IMG/VR virus record: IMGVR_UViG_3300037070_001924
Location: 1 to 23,697 of that record
Source: a virus
Length of the DNA: 23,697 nt
Reading direction: 5' to 3' (one strand)
The translations under genes were made by a program, and so were the position numbers. Shown here in pieces: positions 1 to 7,391 of the stretch (position 1 is its first letter; the number at the start of each line of letters is the position of its first letter). The notes under the pieces were generated by a model. The model ran no database searches and had not been told where the DNA came from. It saw only the letters and a list, made by a program, of their open reading frames with translations.

Positions 1-77
1 AAGAAGAGAGGGACTCGCGCACACAGCTCAGGACTCTCACGAAATTTAAATGGTAGCGCGATGGAAAGGTCTAACAG

Positions 78-557
78 GTGGTGTACGAGCCAAAGACAGG
101 TAGGTCAAAGTTCGACCATCAGCGGCGAGCCAAGATTCTAGAGACCCTCGAACTCGGGGCGTCGATGGAAACGGCCGCCGCCTTGGCGCGTATCACCCCT
201 GTAACCTTGTACCGGTGGCTCAATAAGGGGCAAGACGCGGCCCCTGAGAGCCAATATGGGAAGTTCTACCTGGACGTGCAGGAAGCGCGGTCGAAGCCTA
301 AGGAGAGGGCGCTTCGAACCGTGGCCGCAGAGTTGGATAGCGACCCGGTGATGGCCTGGAAGTTCCTTGAACGTCGCGAAGAGGGTTTCTCACCCCCCTC
401 CACGCGCTTCATTGGCCCAGCCTCGCCGGTCGTTATCCAGCTAACTTTCGCCAATGGTGGAGCCCTCCCTGGTTCAACGCCCGACGGGGACGACGACATT
501 GTTGACGGTGAGGTGATCGAGGTTGGTGAGCCAGCCCAGCTCTCTTCGGGCCGCTAA
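78..557 (+). CDS. terminase small subunit (probable)
   Basis: Probable DNA-recognition subunit of the packaging terminase, which would bind the packaging site and load the large subunit. The 159-residue product has a basic N-terminus and a helix-turn-helix at about residues 17-50 (ETAAALARITPVTLYRWL, recognition helix around VTLYRWLNKG). A charged helical part follows at about 60-102, then an acidic tail. Length and position immediately before the large terminase fit the family. A GTG start at 78 is chosen because GGAAAGG at 63-69 lies 8 nt upstream; the next codon (81) is also GTG. The 3' end overlaps the large terminase gene by about 30 nt, which suggests translational coupling. The family is assigned from domain type and context, since small terminases are poorly conserved in sequence. 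Confidence 0.8.
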   Translation: MVYEPKTGRSKFDHQRRAKILETLELGASMETAAALARITPVTLYRWLNKGQDAAPESQYGKFYLDVQEARSKPKERALRTVAAELDSDPVMAWKFLERREEGFSPPSTRFIGPASPVVIQLTFANGGALPGSTPDGDDDIVDGEVIEVGEPAQLSSGR

Positions 558-1779
558 GGTCCAGGTTCGCCTCCCACCACTTCACCCGCTCCAACAGGAA
601 ATTGCCGAGTCCGAGGCTCGATTCAAGGTCGTTGTCTGCGGACGCCAGTTCGGGAAGACCGCCTTGGGAGCCGTGATGGTGGTGGCGGGGGCCTCCAAGG
701 GAGGCGACTACGGGTGGGTTGCGCCGAGCTTCCGCGTCGGTGAACTGGGCTGGCGAATGATCGTCAAACTGGCCCAACAGATTCCCGGTGTGAGCGTTCA
801 AGAACGCCCGGTCTACCGGATGACGTTCCCGAGCGGTGGCACGATTCAGATGTGGTCGTCCGAGCACCCGGACTCACTTCGAGGCATGACGCTCAACGGC
901 GTGGTGTTCGACGAGGCCGCGCTCGCCCGCCCCGAGGCGTGGCCGACGTTGCGGCCAACGCTGTCGGTCCGTAACGGCTGGGCGATGTTCATCTCGACGC
1001 CCAAGGGCCTCAACTGGTTCCACAAGCTGTACGAGGACGCGGCTCACATGAAATCGTGGCAGCGTTGGCGCATCCCGAGCCGCGAGAACCCTTACCTGCC
1101 GGACGACGATATCGAGCAGGCCAAGGCGGAGATGAGTTCGCTGCTGTTCTCGCAGGAGTACGAGGCGGAGTTTATCGCTGTCGGGACCGGCTTGTTCCAG
1201 TCGCAGTACTTGCAGCATTGGGACGCTCGGTGGGCCGGTGACGAACGGGTTTTCCAGCTGGGTACTCACACGGTCGCCGAAGAGGACTTGTCGAAGTTCA
1301 CGTCCGTGGACCTCGCGTTCTCGCTGGCCGAAGGTGCCGACTACACGGTCCTGTCAACATGGGGCGTGAGCGAGCGGCAACACATCTTGCTGATTGACTG
1401 CGTGAGGGGCCGCTTTGAGGGCCCCGACCTCATCAAGCAGATGAACGGTGTCTTTGTCAAGCACGGCGGTTACTTGGTCGTGGAACGTGTAACGCGTTCG
1501 TTGACCATCATCCAGGAAGCAGAACGGATGGGGTTGCCGATCAAGGAAGTGAAGGCCGACAAGGACAAGATTGCCCGCGCCATCCCCGCCTCGACGCGGA
1601 TGGAGCAGGGACGAATGTGGTTCCCGCCGACGACCACTCCGTGGTGGCGCGAGATTGAGGAAGAGATGCTCGCGTTCCCAGCCGGTGGTCACGACGACTT
1701 CGTAGACACGATGGCCTATGCGGTCCAGGAGGCGAGCGACGTCTCGTCTTACGCTGACCACAGATTGATGACAGTTTAG
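526..1779 (+). CDS. terminase large subunit (ATPase/nuclease)
   Basis: Packaging motor ATPase and DNA-cutting nuclease acting at the portal. From the GTG at 526 the protein has 417 residues. Visible motifs: Walker A CGRQFGKTA near residue 38, Walker B VVFDE near 126-130 with the catalytic Glu, and the coupling motif STPKG near 157. The RNase H-like nuclease centre has Asp in SVDLAFS (about 262), Glu in LVVERV (about 320) and HDDFVD (about 390-394). Both domains are complete and the size is usual. A TTG at 523 is also in frame; GTG 526 is preferred because AGGTGA at 511-516 lies about 9 nt upstream. It overlaps the small terminase gene. The sequence does not show whether packaging is cos or headful. 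Confidence 0.95.
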   Translation: MSQPSSLRAAKVQVRLPPLHPLQQEIAESEARFKVVVCGRQFGKTALGAVMVVAGASKGGDYGWVAPSFRVGELGWRMIVKLAQQIPGVSVQERPVYRMTFPSGGTIQMWSSEHPDSLRGMTLNGVVFDEAALARPEAWPTLRPTLSVRNGWAMFISTPKGLNWFHKLYEDAAHMKSWQRWRIPSRENPYLPDDDIEQAKAEMSSLLFSQEYEAEFIAVGTGLFQSQYLQHWDARWAGDERVFQLGTHTVAEEDLSKFTSVDLAFSLAEGADYTVLSTWGVSERQHILLIDCVRGRFEGPDLIKQMNGVFVKHGGYLVVERVTRSLTIIQEAERMGLPIKEVKADKDKIARAIPASTRMEQGRMWFPPTTTPWWREIEEEMLAFPAGGHDDFVDTMAYAVQEASDVSSYADHRLMTV

Positions 1780-1793
1780 GAGACTGTTGATGT

Positions 1794-2279
1794 ATGATAT
1801 TAGCAATTACCGAAACCGGGGCAATAAATGCCTTCACAGCATTCATTTCAGCGGCGGCGCTGGTGCTGGTCGCGTTCATCGGACGTTGGCAACTGACTGG
1901 CCGTCAGGAAGCTAGGAAGGACAGCAAATATCTGCACGAAAAGCAAGAAGAGCTTGCTCAAGCTGTGCTGCCGTCCAACGGTCATGACACGTTGGGGGAA
2001 GCGATTGAGGGGTTGGAGAATCACCTGAATCGAATCGACGCACGCTTGATAGAGGGAGAGGGTCGATTCGCTCGTATCGAGGGAGACTTAGCGGCTCGTG
2101 GGCCCCGCATTGACAAGTTGGAGGAACGGTCGTCCGAGACGTTGAATCTGGTCGCAGAGAATCATTCGTTGTTCAAGAACTACATTGAAGCGTGGACGCC
2201 GCTCGCGGCGCGTGCCGTCGGTGAATGGGGGGCGGACGGAACGAAGCAGAAGCGCAAAGTCCGGAAAGAGGACAAGTAA
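1794..2279 (+). CDS. membrane-anchored coiled-coil protein, unknown function
   Basis: Unrecognised 161-residue protein. It has a short outside-type N-terminus, one clear membrane segment at about residues 12-31 (Ala/Val/Leu-rich, ending IGRWQ), then a charged, heptad-like helical region at about 66-125 (EGLENHLNRIDARL, RIDKLEERSSETLNLV). It ends in a very basic tail (KQKRKVRKED). The layout recalls small actinophage proteins annotated DUF2746. It is also compatible with a single-pass holin-like protein, but no endolysin is in the window, so no function is assigned. The ATG at 1794 follows TTTAGGAGA (1775-1783). Another ATG at 1790 is closer to that site but opens only about 40 codons. The gene overlaps the next start by one base (TAATG). 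Confidence 0.75.
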   Translation: MILAITETGAINAFTAFISAAALVLVAFIGRWQLTGRQEARKDSKYLHEKQEELAQAVLPSNGHDTLGEAIEGLENHLNRIDARLIEGEGRFARIEGDLAARGPRIDKLEERSSETLNLVAENHSLFKNYIEAWTPLAARAVGEWGADGTKQKRKVRKEDK

Positions 2280-2578
2280 TGGTTTGGGTAGACATCAACG
2301 ACGTGCTCAGAGCAGAAACCAGGGCTGAAACCGATTGGGCAGCGACCCACTTGCCTCAGACCTCCAAGGCCCCGCGCCGGTGGCGATTCAGTGACCCGCC
2401 TGTTCCGTGGGAAGAGGGAGCGAAGTTGCCGGACGAGACAGTTGAACATCAGGCTCTCCGTCTGGTAGACTCGGGGTACTCGCGTTACGCGGTGGCAGCG
2501 TTCATGCAGGTTGCGGTTAACACAGTCACGCACTACATCAAGAGGGAAAGGGCACGCATTGGCACTATTCCGTCGTAA
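2279..2578 (+). CDS. small helix-turn-helix protein
   Basis: A 99-residue protein with a C-terminal helix-turn-helix at about residues 55-90 (EHQALRLVDSGYSRYAVAAF, then VAVNTVTHYIKRERARIG). This is the shape of a DNA-binding recognition unit with a basic second helix. The N-terminal 50 residues are charged and contain Trp/Pro patches, with no recognised domain. The ATG at 2279 overlaps the previous stop as TAATG and follows GGAAAGAGG at 2262-2270, so it is preferred over an in-frame start at 2225. It could be a late-gene regulator, a packaging accessory or a terminase-associated DNA-binding protein. The sequence does not decide between these. It overlaps the portal gene by about 20 nt. Confidence 0.75.
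   Translation: MVWVDINDVLRAETRAETDWAATHLPQTSKAPRRWRFSDPPVPWEEGAKLPDETVEHQALRLVDSGYSRYAVAAFMQVAVNTVTHYIKRERARIGTIPS
2541..2551 (+). promoter_or_regulatory. ribosome binding site deciding portal TTG start
   Basis: AGAGGGAAAGG, within the end of the helix-turn-helix gene, lies 7 nt before a TTG at 2559. That start gives the typical portal N-terminus MALFRRKSK. The alternative TTG at 2511 has no comparable site and would add 16 unrelated residues. Confidence 0.7.
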
Positions 2579-3998
2579 GAGCAAGGAGGCGGTCGACGAC
2601 CGGCCCCCCGCCACTCCACAGCCGGAATCGGTTGGCGAGAGTTATCCTCTCGTGACGGCCGAATTCCCGCGCTTCGACTCAGGCGGTCGGCCCATCGTGG
2701 AGTTCAGCCCCGAGACGCAGGCTGTCTTGCGGTTGGACGGAGTGCCAACCGACTTGGCGTGGGTCTACCGGTCGCAGCCTGGAGTCAGGCTGTGCGTGGA
2801 CTTCTTGGCTGACAACATTGCCCATTGCAAGCTGAAGGTCTACCACCGCGAAACAGGTCCACACGGACTGGAACACGGAGAGCGACGGGAAGCCGACCTG
2901 AGTCACAGTCTGTACAAGCTCCTGATGAACCCCGCCCCCGGAGTCAGCGGCTTCGACTTCATCCGAGACACTATTGCCGACCTCGCCATTTACGGGAACG
3001 CGCATTGGGTCATCCGTCGGGCCGGGGACGCCAAGGCCCTCGTTCGGGTAATGCCGCCCTACGTGAGCGCACGCGGCGGGTCGCCGGTCAGCTCCCCCGA
3101 CCTGTACATCGTGGACGTTGGAGGCGGGCCCGTCGATATTCCAGTTCGCGACATGACACACTTCCGAACCTACAACCCGTCCGACATCAGGGTTGGGACC
3201 TCCATTCTGGAGGCGCTGCGGGGCGTGCTGTCCGAAGAGAAGGCGATGTCACGTCACCGCCGCCACTACTGGGAAAATGCGGCTCGGATGGAAGGCTGGA
3301 TTGGCCGACCCAAGGCCGCTGGCCGTTGGTCGCGTGCGCAGAGGCGCGAGTTCCGGGAAGACTGGCAGGCGGCGCATTCGGGCGCTTCGACGGCCGGAAA
3401 GACCGCCATCCTGGAAGACGACATGAAGTTGAATGCCTACTCCTTCTCGCCCAAGGATTCGGAGTTCATCGAGAGCCGGGAATGGGCCCTCGACCTGGTT
3501 GCCACGGCTTTCCACATCCCCCTCGCCGTACTTTCACGGAAGGACACGGCGACCTTCGCGTCGATGAAAGAGTTCCACACCATGGTCTACGTGGACACAC
3601 TTGGGCCGTGGATGGCGCTCATGGAGAAGGCCATCAACGTGCAGCTGGTCCCGCTGTTCCGGGACCCCAGCCTATTCGTGGAGTTCAACATCGAAGAGAA
3701 GCTGCAGGGCGACTTCGAGTCAACGGCCATGGCGCTTCGTGCGGCAGGGCAGGTCCCCTACATGAGCCCGAACGACATGCGGCGAATCCGCAACCTCCCA
3801 CGCATCGACGAAGAGTGGGCAGACCAGCCCGCTCGACCCGCAAACTACCGGTACGCGGGTGACCCGGAACCCGTGACGCGCTTGGCACCCACTCCCATCC
3901 AGACAACGGAAGAGGACCTAGCGGCGTTGGACAGGGAACAGGCGGCGCTTGACGCCATTCTAGAGGAAGGAAGTGGAAATGGACACGTTCGTGTCTGA
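2559..3998 (+). CDS. portal protein (HK97 gp3-like)
   Basis: Forms the ring at the capsid vertex through which DNA enters and leaves and to which terminase and connector dock. The 479-residue product matches the HK97-type portal family. It has the N-terminal block around WVYRSQPGVRLCVDFLADNI, the clip/stem region, an EEKAMSRHRRHYWENAARMEGWI helix, and the late block LSRKDTATFASMKEFHTMV followed by a long helix and NIEEKLQGD. The C-terminus is acidic and probably disordered. The start is the TTG at 2559 (see the ribosome site at 2541-2551). The gene sits between the terminase block and the head protease as in HK97-like phages, and its last 20 nt overlap the protease gene. Confidence 0.93.
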   Translation: MALFRRKSKEAVDDRPPATPQPESVGESYPLVTAEFPRFDSGGRPIVEFSPETQAVLRLDGVPTDLAWVYRSQPGVRLCVDFLADNIAHCKLKVYHRETGPHGLEHGERREADLSHSLYKLLMNPAPGVSGFDFIRDTIADLAIYGNAHWVIRRAGDAKALVRVMPPYVSARGGSPVSSPDLYIVDVGGGPVDIPVRDMTHFRTYNPSDIRVGTSILEALRGVLSEEKAMSRHRRHYWENAARMEGWIGRPKAAGRWSRAQRREFREDWQAAHSGASTAGKTAILEDDMKLNAYSFSPKDSEFIESREWALDLVATAFHIPLAVLSRKDTATFASMKEFHTMVYVDTLGPWMALMEKAINVQLVPLFRDPSLFVEFNIEEKLQGDFESTAMALRAAGQVPYMSPNDMRRIRNLPRIDEEWADQPARPANYRYAGDPEPVTRLAPTPIQTTEEDLAALDREQAALDAILEEGSGNGHVRV

Positions 3999-5286
3999 GG
4001 AAGAGGCCGCGCAGTTCCGAGATTACATGGCGGACCCCTCCGCTCGGGCTGCGTTCGTGGAGTTCAAGGCTAGTGTCGCGCAGAACGGACAGGCGCGTCG
4101 CTACGAACACGTCCTGCGGGCCGTTGCCTCGCGTCCCTGGGCCATCGACGAACCGATGCTCGCGGTCATCGTCGATGTCCTCACCTTCCGGGCGTACGGT
4201 GGCCGTCTGACAGCTGAGGAAATCGAGGGCCGACTTGCGACGGCTCGCAGGACGCCTTCCAGTGAAGCGCCCAAGGGGGTAGCACGCATTCCCATTAGCG
4301 GCGTCATCATGCCAAAGGCGTCAGCGATGAGTGACATGAGCGGCGGAACCAGCGCTGAGGCGGTTGGCCAAGCCATCAGAGCCGCCACCGACAACCCCAA
4401 CGTCAGCAGCATCGTTCTAGACATCGACTCGCCCGGTGGAGCCGTGGACGGCATCCCCGAGTTGGCCTCGCTGATTGCGCAGGCGAACACCATCAAGCCA
4501 GTCGTGGCCGTCGCCAACCATGAGGCCGCTTCTGCCGCCTACTGGCTAGCCAGCCAAGCCGGCCGAATCATCGCGAGCCCAAGTGCCCGCGTCGGTTCCA
4601 TCGGCGTCATCTCCAAGCACGATGACGAGAGCGAACGCGCCCAGCGTGAAGGTGTCAAGACGACCCTGGTGAGCGCCGGTAGATTCAAGGCAGAGGGTTC
4701 GCCCTGGGAACCACTGAGCGAGGAAGCCAAGGTCCACCTGCAGTCGATGGTGGACGAGTTCTACGGCATGTTCGTGGAGGGGGTGGCGCGGGGCCGAGGC
4801 GTGAGCGCCGAGGCCGTGAAGGGCGGTTTTGGTGAGGGAAGAGTGGTAACTGCGAAGAACGCTCTCCAGCTTGGCATGATTGACGGCATCGGTACAATCG
4901 AAGCCGTCATCCAAGGCGAACTCGCCGCTGGACACGCCCGGGCGACAGCCACCGGGCCCCACCTGGTAGTCGCGACAGGTCCCGGGGCCGCTCCCGTCTT
5001 TGAGGGCGACGCCCCGGCTAGCCCCGTCGTCGACGGCCAGGATTCGTGGCCCGATGTTCGAGTTATGACGCCTGTGCGGATGGAAACGGCACCTGAGCCC
5101 GAACGGCTGGGGGACGGAACTCCGCAGGATGAGGAAATTGAACGTCTGCGGTTGGCAATCAACACCGACCCAGCAGAGGAATCCACGGTAATCGTGGAGG
5201 AAGTAGCCACTCCTGACGGTCAGGAAGTGGACCCGGAGATTCAGGCCTTGAAGGACGAGCTAGCCGTGCTCGGCCTGCCCGAGTAG
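3979..5286 (+). CDS. S49-family (SppA-like) head maturation protease
   Basis: Serine protease of the S49 family, as in lambda gpC, expected to act inside the prohead to clear scaffold and trim head proteins. It has 435 residues from the ATG at 3979, preceded by GAGGAAGGAAG. Visible: the oxyanion-region strand IVLDIDSPGGAVDG (about 145-158), the probable nucleophile Ser185 in EAASAAYWLAS, the probable general base Lys237 in AGRFKAEGSP, and the SPSARVGSIGVISK core. Ser and Lys are 52 residues apart, as expected for a Ser-Lys dyad. About 95 N-terminal residues precede the fold. The last 115 residues form an acidic, low-complexity tail ending in a short helix, which could serve as a built-in scaffold. 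It lies between portal and capsid genes. Confidence 0.9.
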   Translation: MDTFVSEEEAAQFRDYMADPSARAAFVEFKASVAQNGQARRYEHVLRAVASRPWAIDEPMLAVIVDVLTFRAYGGRLTAEEIEGRLATARRTPSSEAPKGVARIPISGVIMPKASAMSDMSGGTSAEAVGQAIRAATDNPNVSSIVLDIDSPGGAVDGIPELASLIAQANTIKPVVAVANHEAASAAYWLASQAGRIIASPSARVGSIGVISKHDDESERAQREGVKTTLVSAGRFKAEGSPWEPLSEEAKVHLQSMVDEFYGMFVEGVARGRGVSAEAVKGGFGEGRVVTAKNALQLGMIDGIGTIEAVIQGELAAGHARATATGPHLVVATGPGAAPVFEGDAPASPVVDGQDSWPDVRVMTPVRMETAPEPERLGDGTPQDEEIERLRLAINTDPAEESTVIVEEVATPDGQEVDPEIQALKDELAVLGLPE

Positions 5287-5331
5287 GGAGCCAACAGGCG
5301 ACCCGAGTGACAAAGGCAACATCGAACCCGA

Positions 5332-5339
5332 GAAGGGGG
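5332..5339 (+). promoter_or_regulatory. ribosome binding site deciding capsid start
   Basis: GAAGGGGG lies 6 nt before the ATG at 5346 and favours that start over an in-frame GTG at 5307, whose nearest purine tract is about 16 nt upstream. Confidence 0.65.
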
Positions 5340-5345
5340 CGTGAA

Positions 5346-6587
5346 ATGCCAGATACTGCCGAGCAGCCCGCGATGCTGGAGTATTTTCAGCAGGAGAAGG
5401 CGCTGCGGGTCAAGCGCTGCGAGGAGATTCTCGCTGGCGCACAGAAGGAGTTCCGCGGCATTACGGATGCGGAACGCGAGGAAATCAAGGGGCTCACGAC
5501 TGAGGCCCATGATTTCAACGGCAAGATCAAGACGGAGATGGAGAACCGGCAGCTTGCGGCTTCCATCGCGGCCTTGGCTCCGAGTCCCGTCGGTGACGCT
5601 GAAGTGGCAACCGGCCGTTCGGCTAGCGGGAAGAGACTCACCATTGGTGACATCTTCGTGCAGTCGGACGCGTACAAGGCGCTCCGTAAGCGGGGCGTCG
5701 AGGGCAAGTTCAACATGGGGCCGGTTCAGCTGCCGGAGTTCGGCGCGGTCGCGGGCATCGTAACAGAAGGCGCCGGTGACAACGACGAGATGTTCCTCCC
5801 GCAGCGCATCCCCGGCATCCAGTTGCCGGTCGAGACGCCGTTGGGGCTGACCGAGTTGTTCGGTACGGCGACCATCTCCAGCGGGAACACGGTGCTCCTC
5901 GTCAAGGAGACTGTGACGACCAACGCGGCTGACATCGTTGCTGAGGCAGCGGAGAAGCCCGCGTCGGACATCCAGTTCAACACCGAGACGGCTACGCTGA
6001 CCAAGATCGCAACCGTCATCAAGGTCTCGACAGAGATGCTTGAGGACGAGACGGCGATGGCGACGTACCTCAACTCGCGTCTGGCGACGTTCGTCCGCCA
6101 GCGCCGTGAGGACACGTTCGCCGTTCAGCTGCTCGCCCAGGCGGGGCAGTCGGCCATCGCAGCCGATGTTGGCGGCGAGAACCTGTTCGACGCCATCATC
6201 GCTGGTGCAGTGGACGTTCAGCGCTACGGTGGCCTTCCGGCCGATGCCGTCGCGATGACCATCCTGGACTGGGCAACGCTGATGGTCACGAAGGACGGAG
6301 TGAACGGCGGTTACTACAGCGGAGGCCCGTTCCAGGCTCCTGGGTCGCTGTTGTGGGGCCGCTACCGCATCGCCATCACCGAGCGTCTCGGCGACGGAAA
6401 CGTCGTGGTTGGAGCGTTCGGTGCCGGTGGCACCATCTGGCGGAAGAGCGGAGGTGTCAGCGTCGAGGCGACCAACTCGAACGAGGACGACTTCCTCACC
6501 AACCTGACGGCCATCCGAGCAGAAGAGCGTGCGGTGCTGCACTTGCAGCGCCCCGACGCGTTCTCCATCGTCTCGGTCGAGTCGTAA
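5346..6587 (+). CDS. major capsid protein (HK97 fold)
   Basis: Main shell subunit. It has 413 residues. An N-terminal charged helical stretch (about 10-75, LEYFQQEKALRVKRCEEIL onwards) looks like the HK97 delta domain that acts as internal scaffold and is removed by the protease. The capsid fold covers about 120-413, with the family blocks LPVETPLGLTELFGT, FNTETATLTKIATVIKVSTE, a spine helix, and the late block containing AITERLGDGNVVVGAFG with NLTAIRAEERAVLHLQRPDA. No separate scaffold gene is seen between protease and capsid. Start choice: ATG 5346 (see ribosome site). The gene is followed by a strong hairpin. Confidence 0.95.
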   Translation: MPDTAEQPAMLEYFQQEKALRVKRCEEILAGAQKEFRGITDAEREEIKGLTTEAHDFNGKIKTEMENRQLAASIAALAPSPVGDAEVATGRSASGKRLTIGDIFVQSDAYKALRKRGVEGKFNMGPVQLPEFGAVAGIVTEGAGDNDEMFLPQRIPGIQLPVETPLGLTELFGTATISSGNTVLLVKETVTTNAADIVAEAAEKPASDIQFNTETATLTKIATVIKVSTEMLEDETAMATYLNSRLATFVRQRREDTFAVQLLAQAGQSAIAADVGGENLFDAIIAGAVDVQRYGGLPADAVAMTILDWATLMVTKDGVNGGYYSGGPFQAPGSLLWGRYRIAITERLGDGNVVVGAFGAGGTIWRKSGGVSVEATNSNEDDFLTNLTAIRAEERAVLHLQRPDAFSIVSVES

Positions 6588-6603
6588 GGGAACTAACACT
6601 GAT

Positions 6604-6625
6604 GGGGGGACCTTCGGGTCCCCCC
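6604..6625 (+). terminator. 9-bp GC hairpin with TTCG loop after the capsid gene
   Basis: A perfect inverted repeat GGGGGGACC-TTCG-GGTCCCCCC starts 17 nt after the capsid stop. The loop is the exceptionally stable C(UUCG)G tetraloop. No T-run follows (TGATG comes next), so it may be a weak terminator or attenuator, or a 3' stabiliser of the abundant capsid message. It can also form on the opposite strand. Confidence 0.7.
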
Positions 6626-6648
6626 TGATGTGTAGGAAGGAGGCGACA

Positions 6649-6804
6649 ATGCCGAAGGCGAAGTCCAAGGCCCAAGCCCGGTTCTTCGGGGCAGTCGCTG
6701 GCGGCAAGGTGCGCAAGAAGGGCCTGTCGAGGAAGGAAGCGCGGACGCGGTTGCGGGGAGTCAGAGTCAAGAAGTTGCCCGCACGCTCGCGCAAGAAGCA
6801 CTAG
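6649..6804 (+). CDS. small very basic protein, DUF3008-like
   Basis: A 51-residue protein made largely of Lys and Arg, beginning MPKAKSKAQARFFGAVAGGK and ending with a run of basic residues. The KSKAQxRFFGxVxxGK start resembles small phage proteins annotated DUF3008, whose function is not known. A nucleic-acid-binding or capsid-associated role would fit the charge and position, but this is inference. The ATG at 6649 has a near-ideal site AGGAAGGAGG at 6634-6643. The gene lies between the hairpin after the capsid gene and the modification cassette. Confidence 0.75.
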   Translation: MPKAKSKAQARFFGAVAGGKVRKKGLSRKEARTRLRGVRVKKLPARSRKKH

Positions 6805-6815
6805 GAAGGACGCGA

Positions 6816-7391
6816 GTGAAAATCTTCGTAGACGTGGGGGCGCATGAGGGGCAGACAATCGAGGAAGTGGTCAAGCCCGAGTACGGCTTCGACATCATCT
6901 ACGCATTGGAGCCGATGCCGAAGCAGTTTGACACTCTCGAACGCAATTTCTTGGGCGATCCCCGAGTCAAGGCCCGGAACGTGGGCCTGGGGGCCGCGAA
7001 CGCTTCCGTAGTGATGTACGGCGGCAACGAACAACTGGAGGCGTCCATTTACGGCGACAAGAACGACGTGGACGAGAATATTCACACTCTCGTCAAGATG
7101 CTGGATGCCGAAGACTTCTTCCGGGCGCTACCGGAGGGTGAGGTTTTTGTCAACATGAACTGCGAGGGCGCAGAGCTTCCCATCCTGACGCACTTGATCG
7201 ATTCCGGTGCCATCGACCGAATCGACTATCTGCTGGTGGACTTTGACATCCGCAAAATTGCGCGGTTGGCAGACCGCGAAGCAGACTTGCGATTTGGGCT
7301 GGACGCATCGGCCGTGTCGTGGACGTGCGAATACCCGGTGGCCGAGACTCACCAGGAAATGATCGGCGCTTGGCTGCGGGGTGTGTTGTGA
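6816..7391 (+). CDS. FkbM-family SAM-dependent methyltransferase
   Basis: 191-residue methyltransferase of the FkbM type, a family that commonly O-methylates sugar or polyketide hydroxyls with S-adenosylmethionine. The SAM-binding motif FVDVGAHEGQTI is at residues 4-15, the acidic second-strand motif ALEPMP at 30-35, and the late block VFVNMNCEGAELPIL carries the conserved Glu typical of the family. The GTG start at 6816 follows AGGAAGGA at 6803-6810. The product appears complete though short. Its stop overlaps the next gene's start (GTGA). As the first gene of the cassette it would most plausibly methylate a glycan made by the downstream glycosyltransferases. The substrate is not visible. 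Confidence 0.85.
   Translation: MKIFVDVGAHEGQTIEEVVKPEYGFDIIYALEPMPKQFDTLERNFLGDPRVKARNVGLGAANASVVMYGGNEQLEASIYGDKNDVDENIHTLVKMLDAEDFFRALPEGEVFVNMNCEGAELPILTHLIDSGAIDRIDYLLVDFDIRKIARLADREADLRFGLDASAVSWTCEYPVAETHQEMIGAWLRGVL

Noticed and set aside
1-77. Possible packaging (cos/pac) site or promoter before the small terminase gene
   Set aside because: Position is suggestive, but no inverted repeats, terminase-site repeats or convincing -35/-10 pair are visible. A 17-codon frame from ATG 50 is not gene-like.
2825-3862. 345-codon + strand frame inside the portal gene
   Set aside because: An out-of-frame shadow of the portal gene; very Arg/Gly/Pro-rich and without recognisable motifs.
5241-6794. 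Long open frame on the - strand (517 codons)
   Set aside because: It lies antisense to the major capsid and neighbouring genes, has an Arg/Leu-rich composition with no domain, and is explained by GC-rich codon bias of the real genes.
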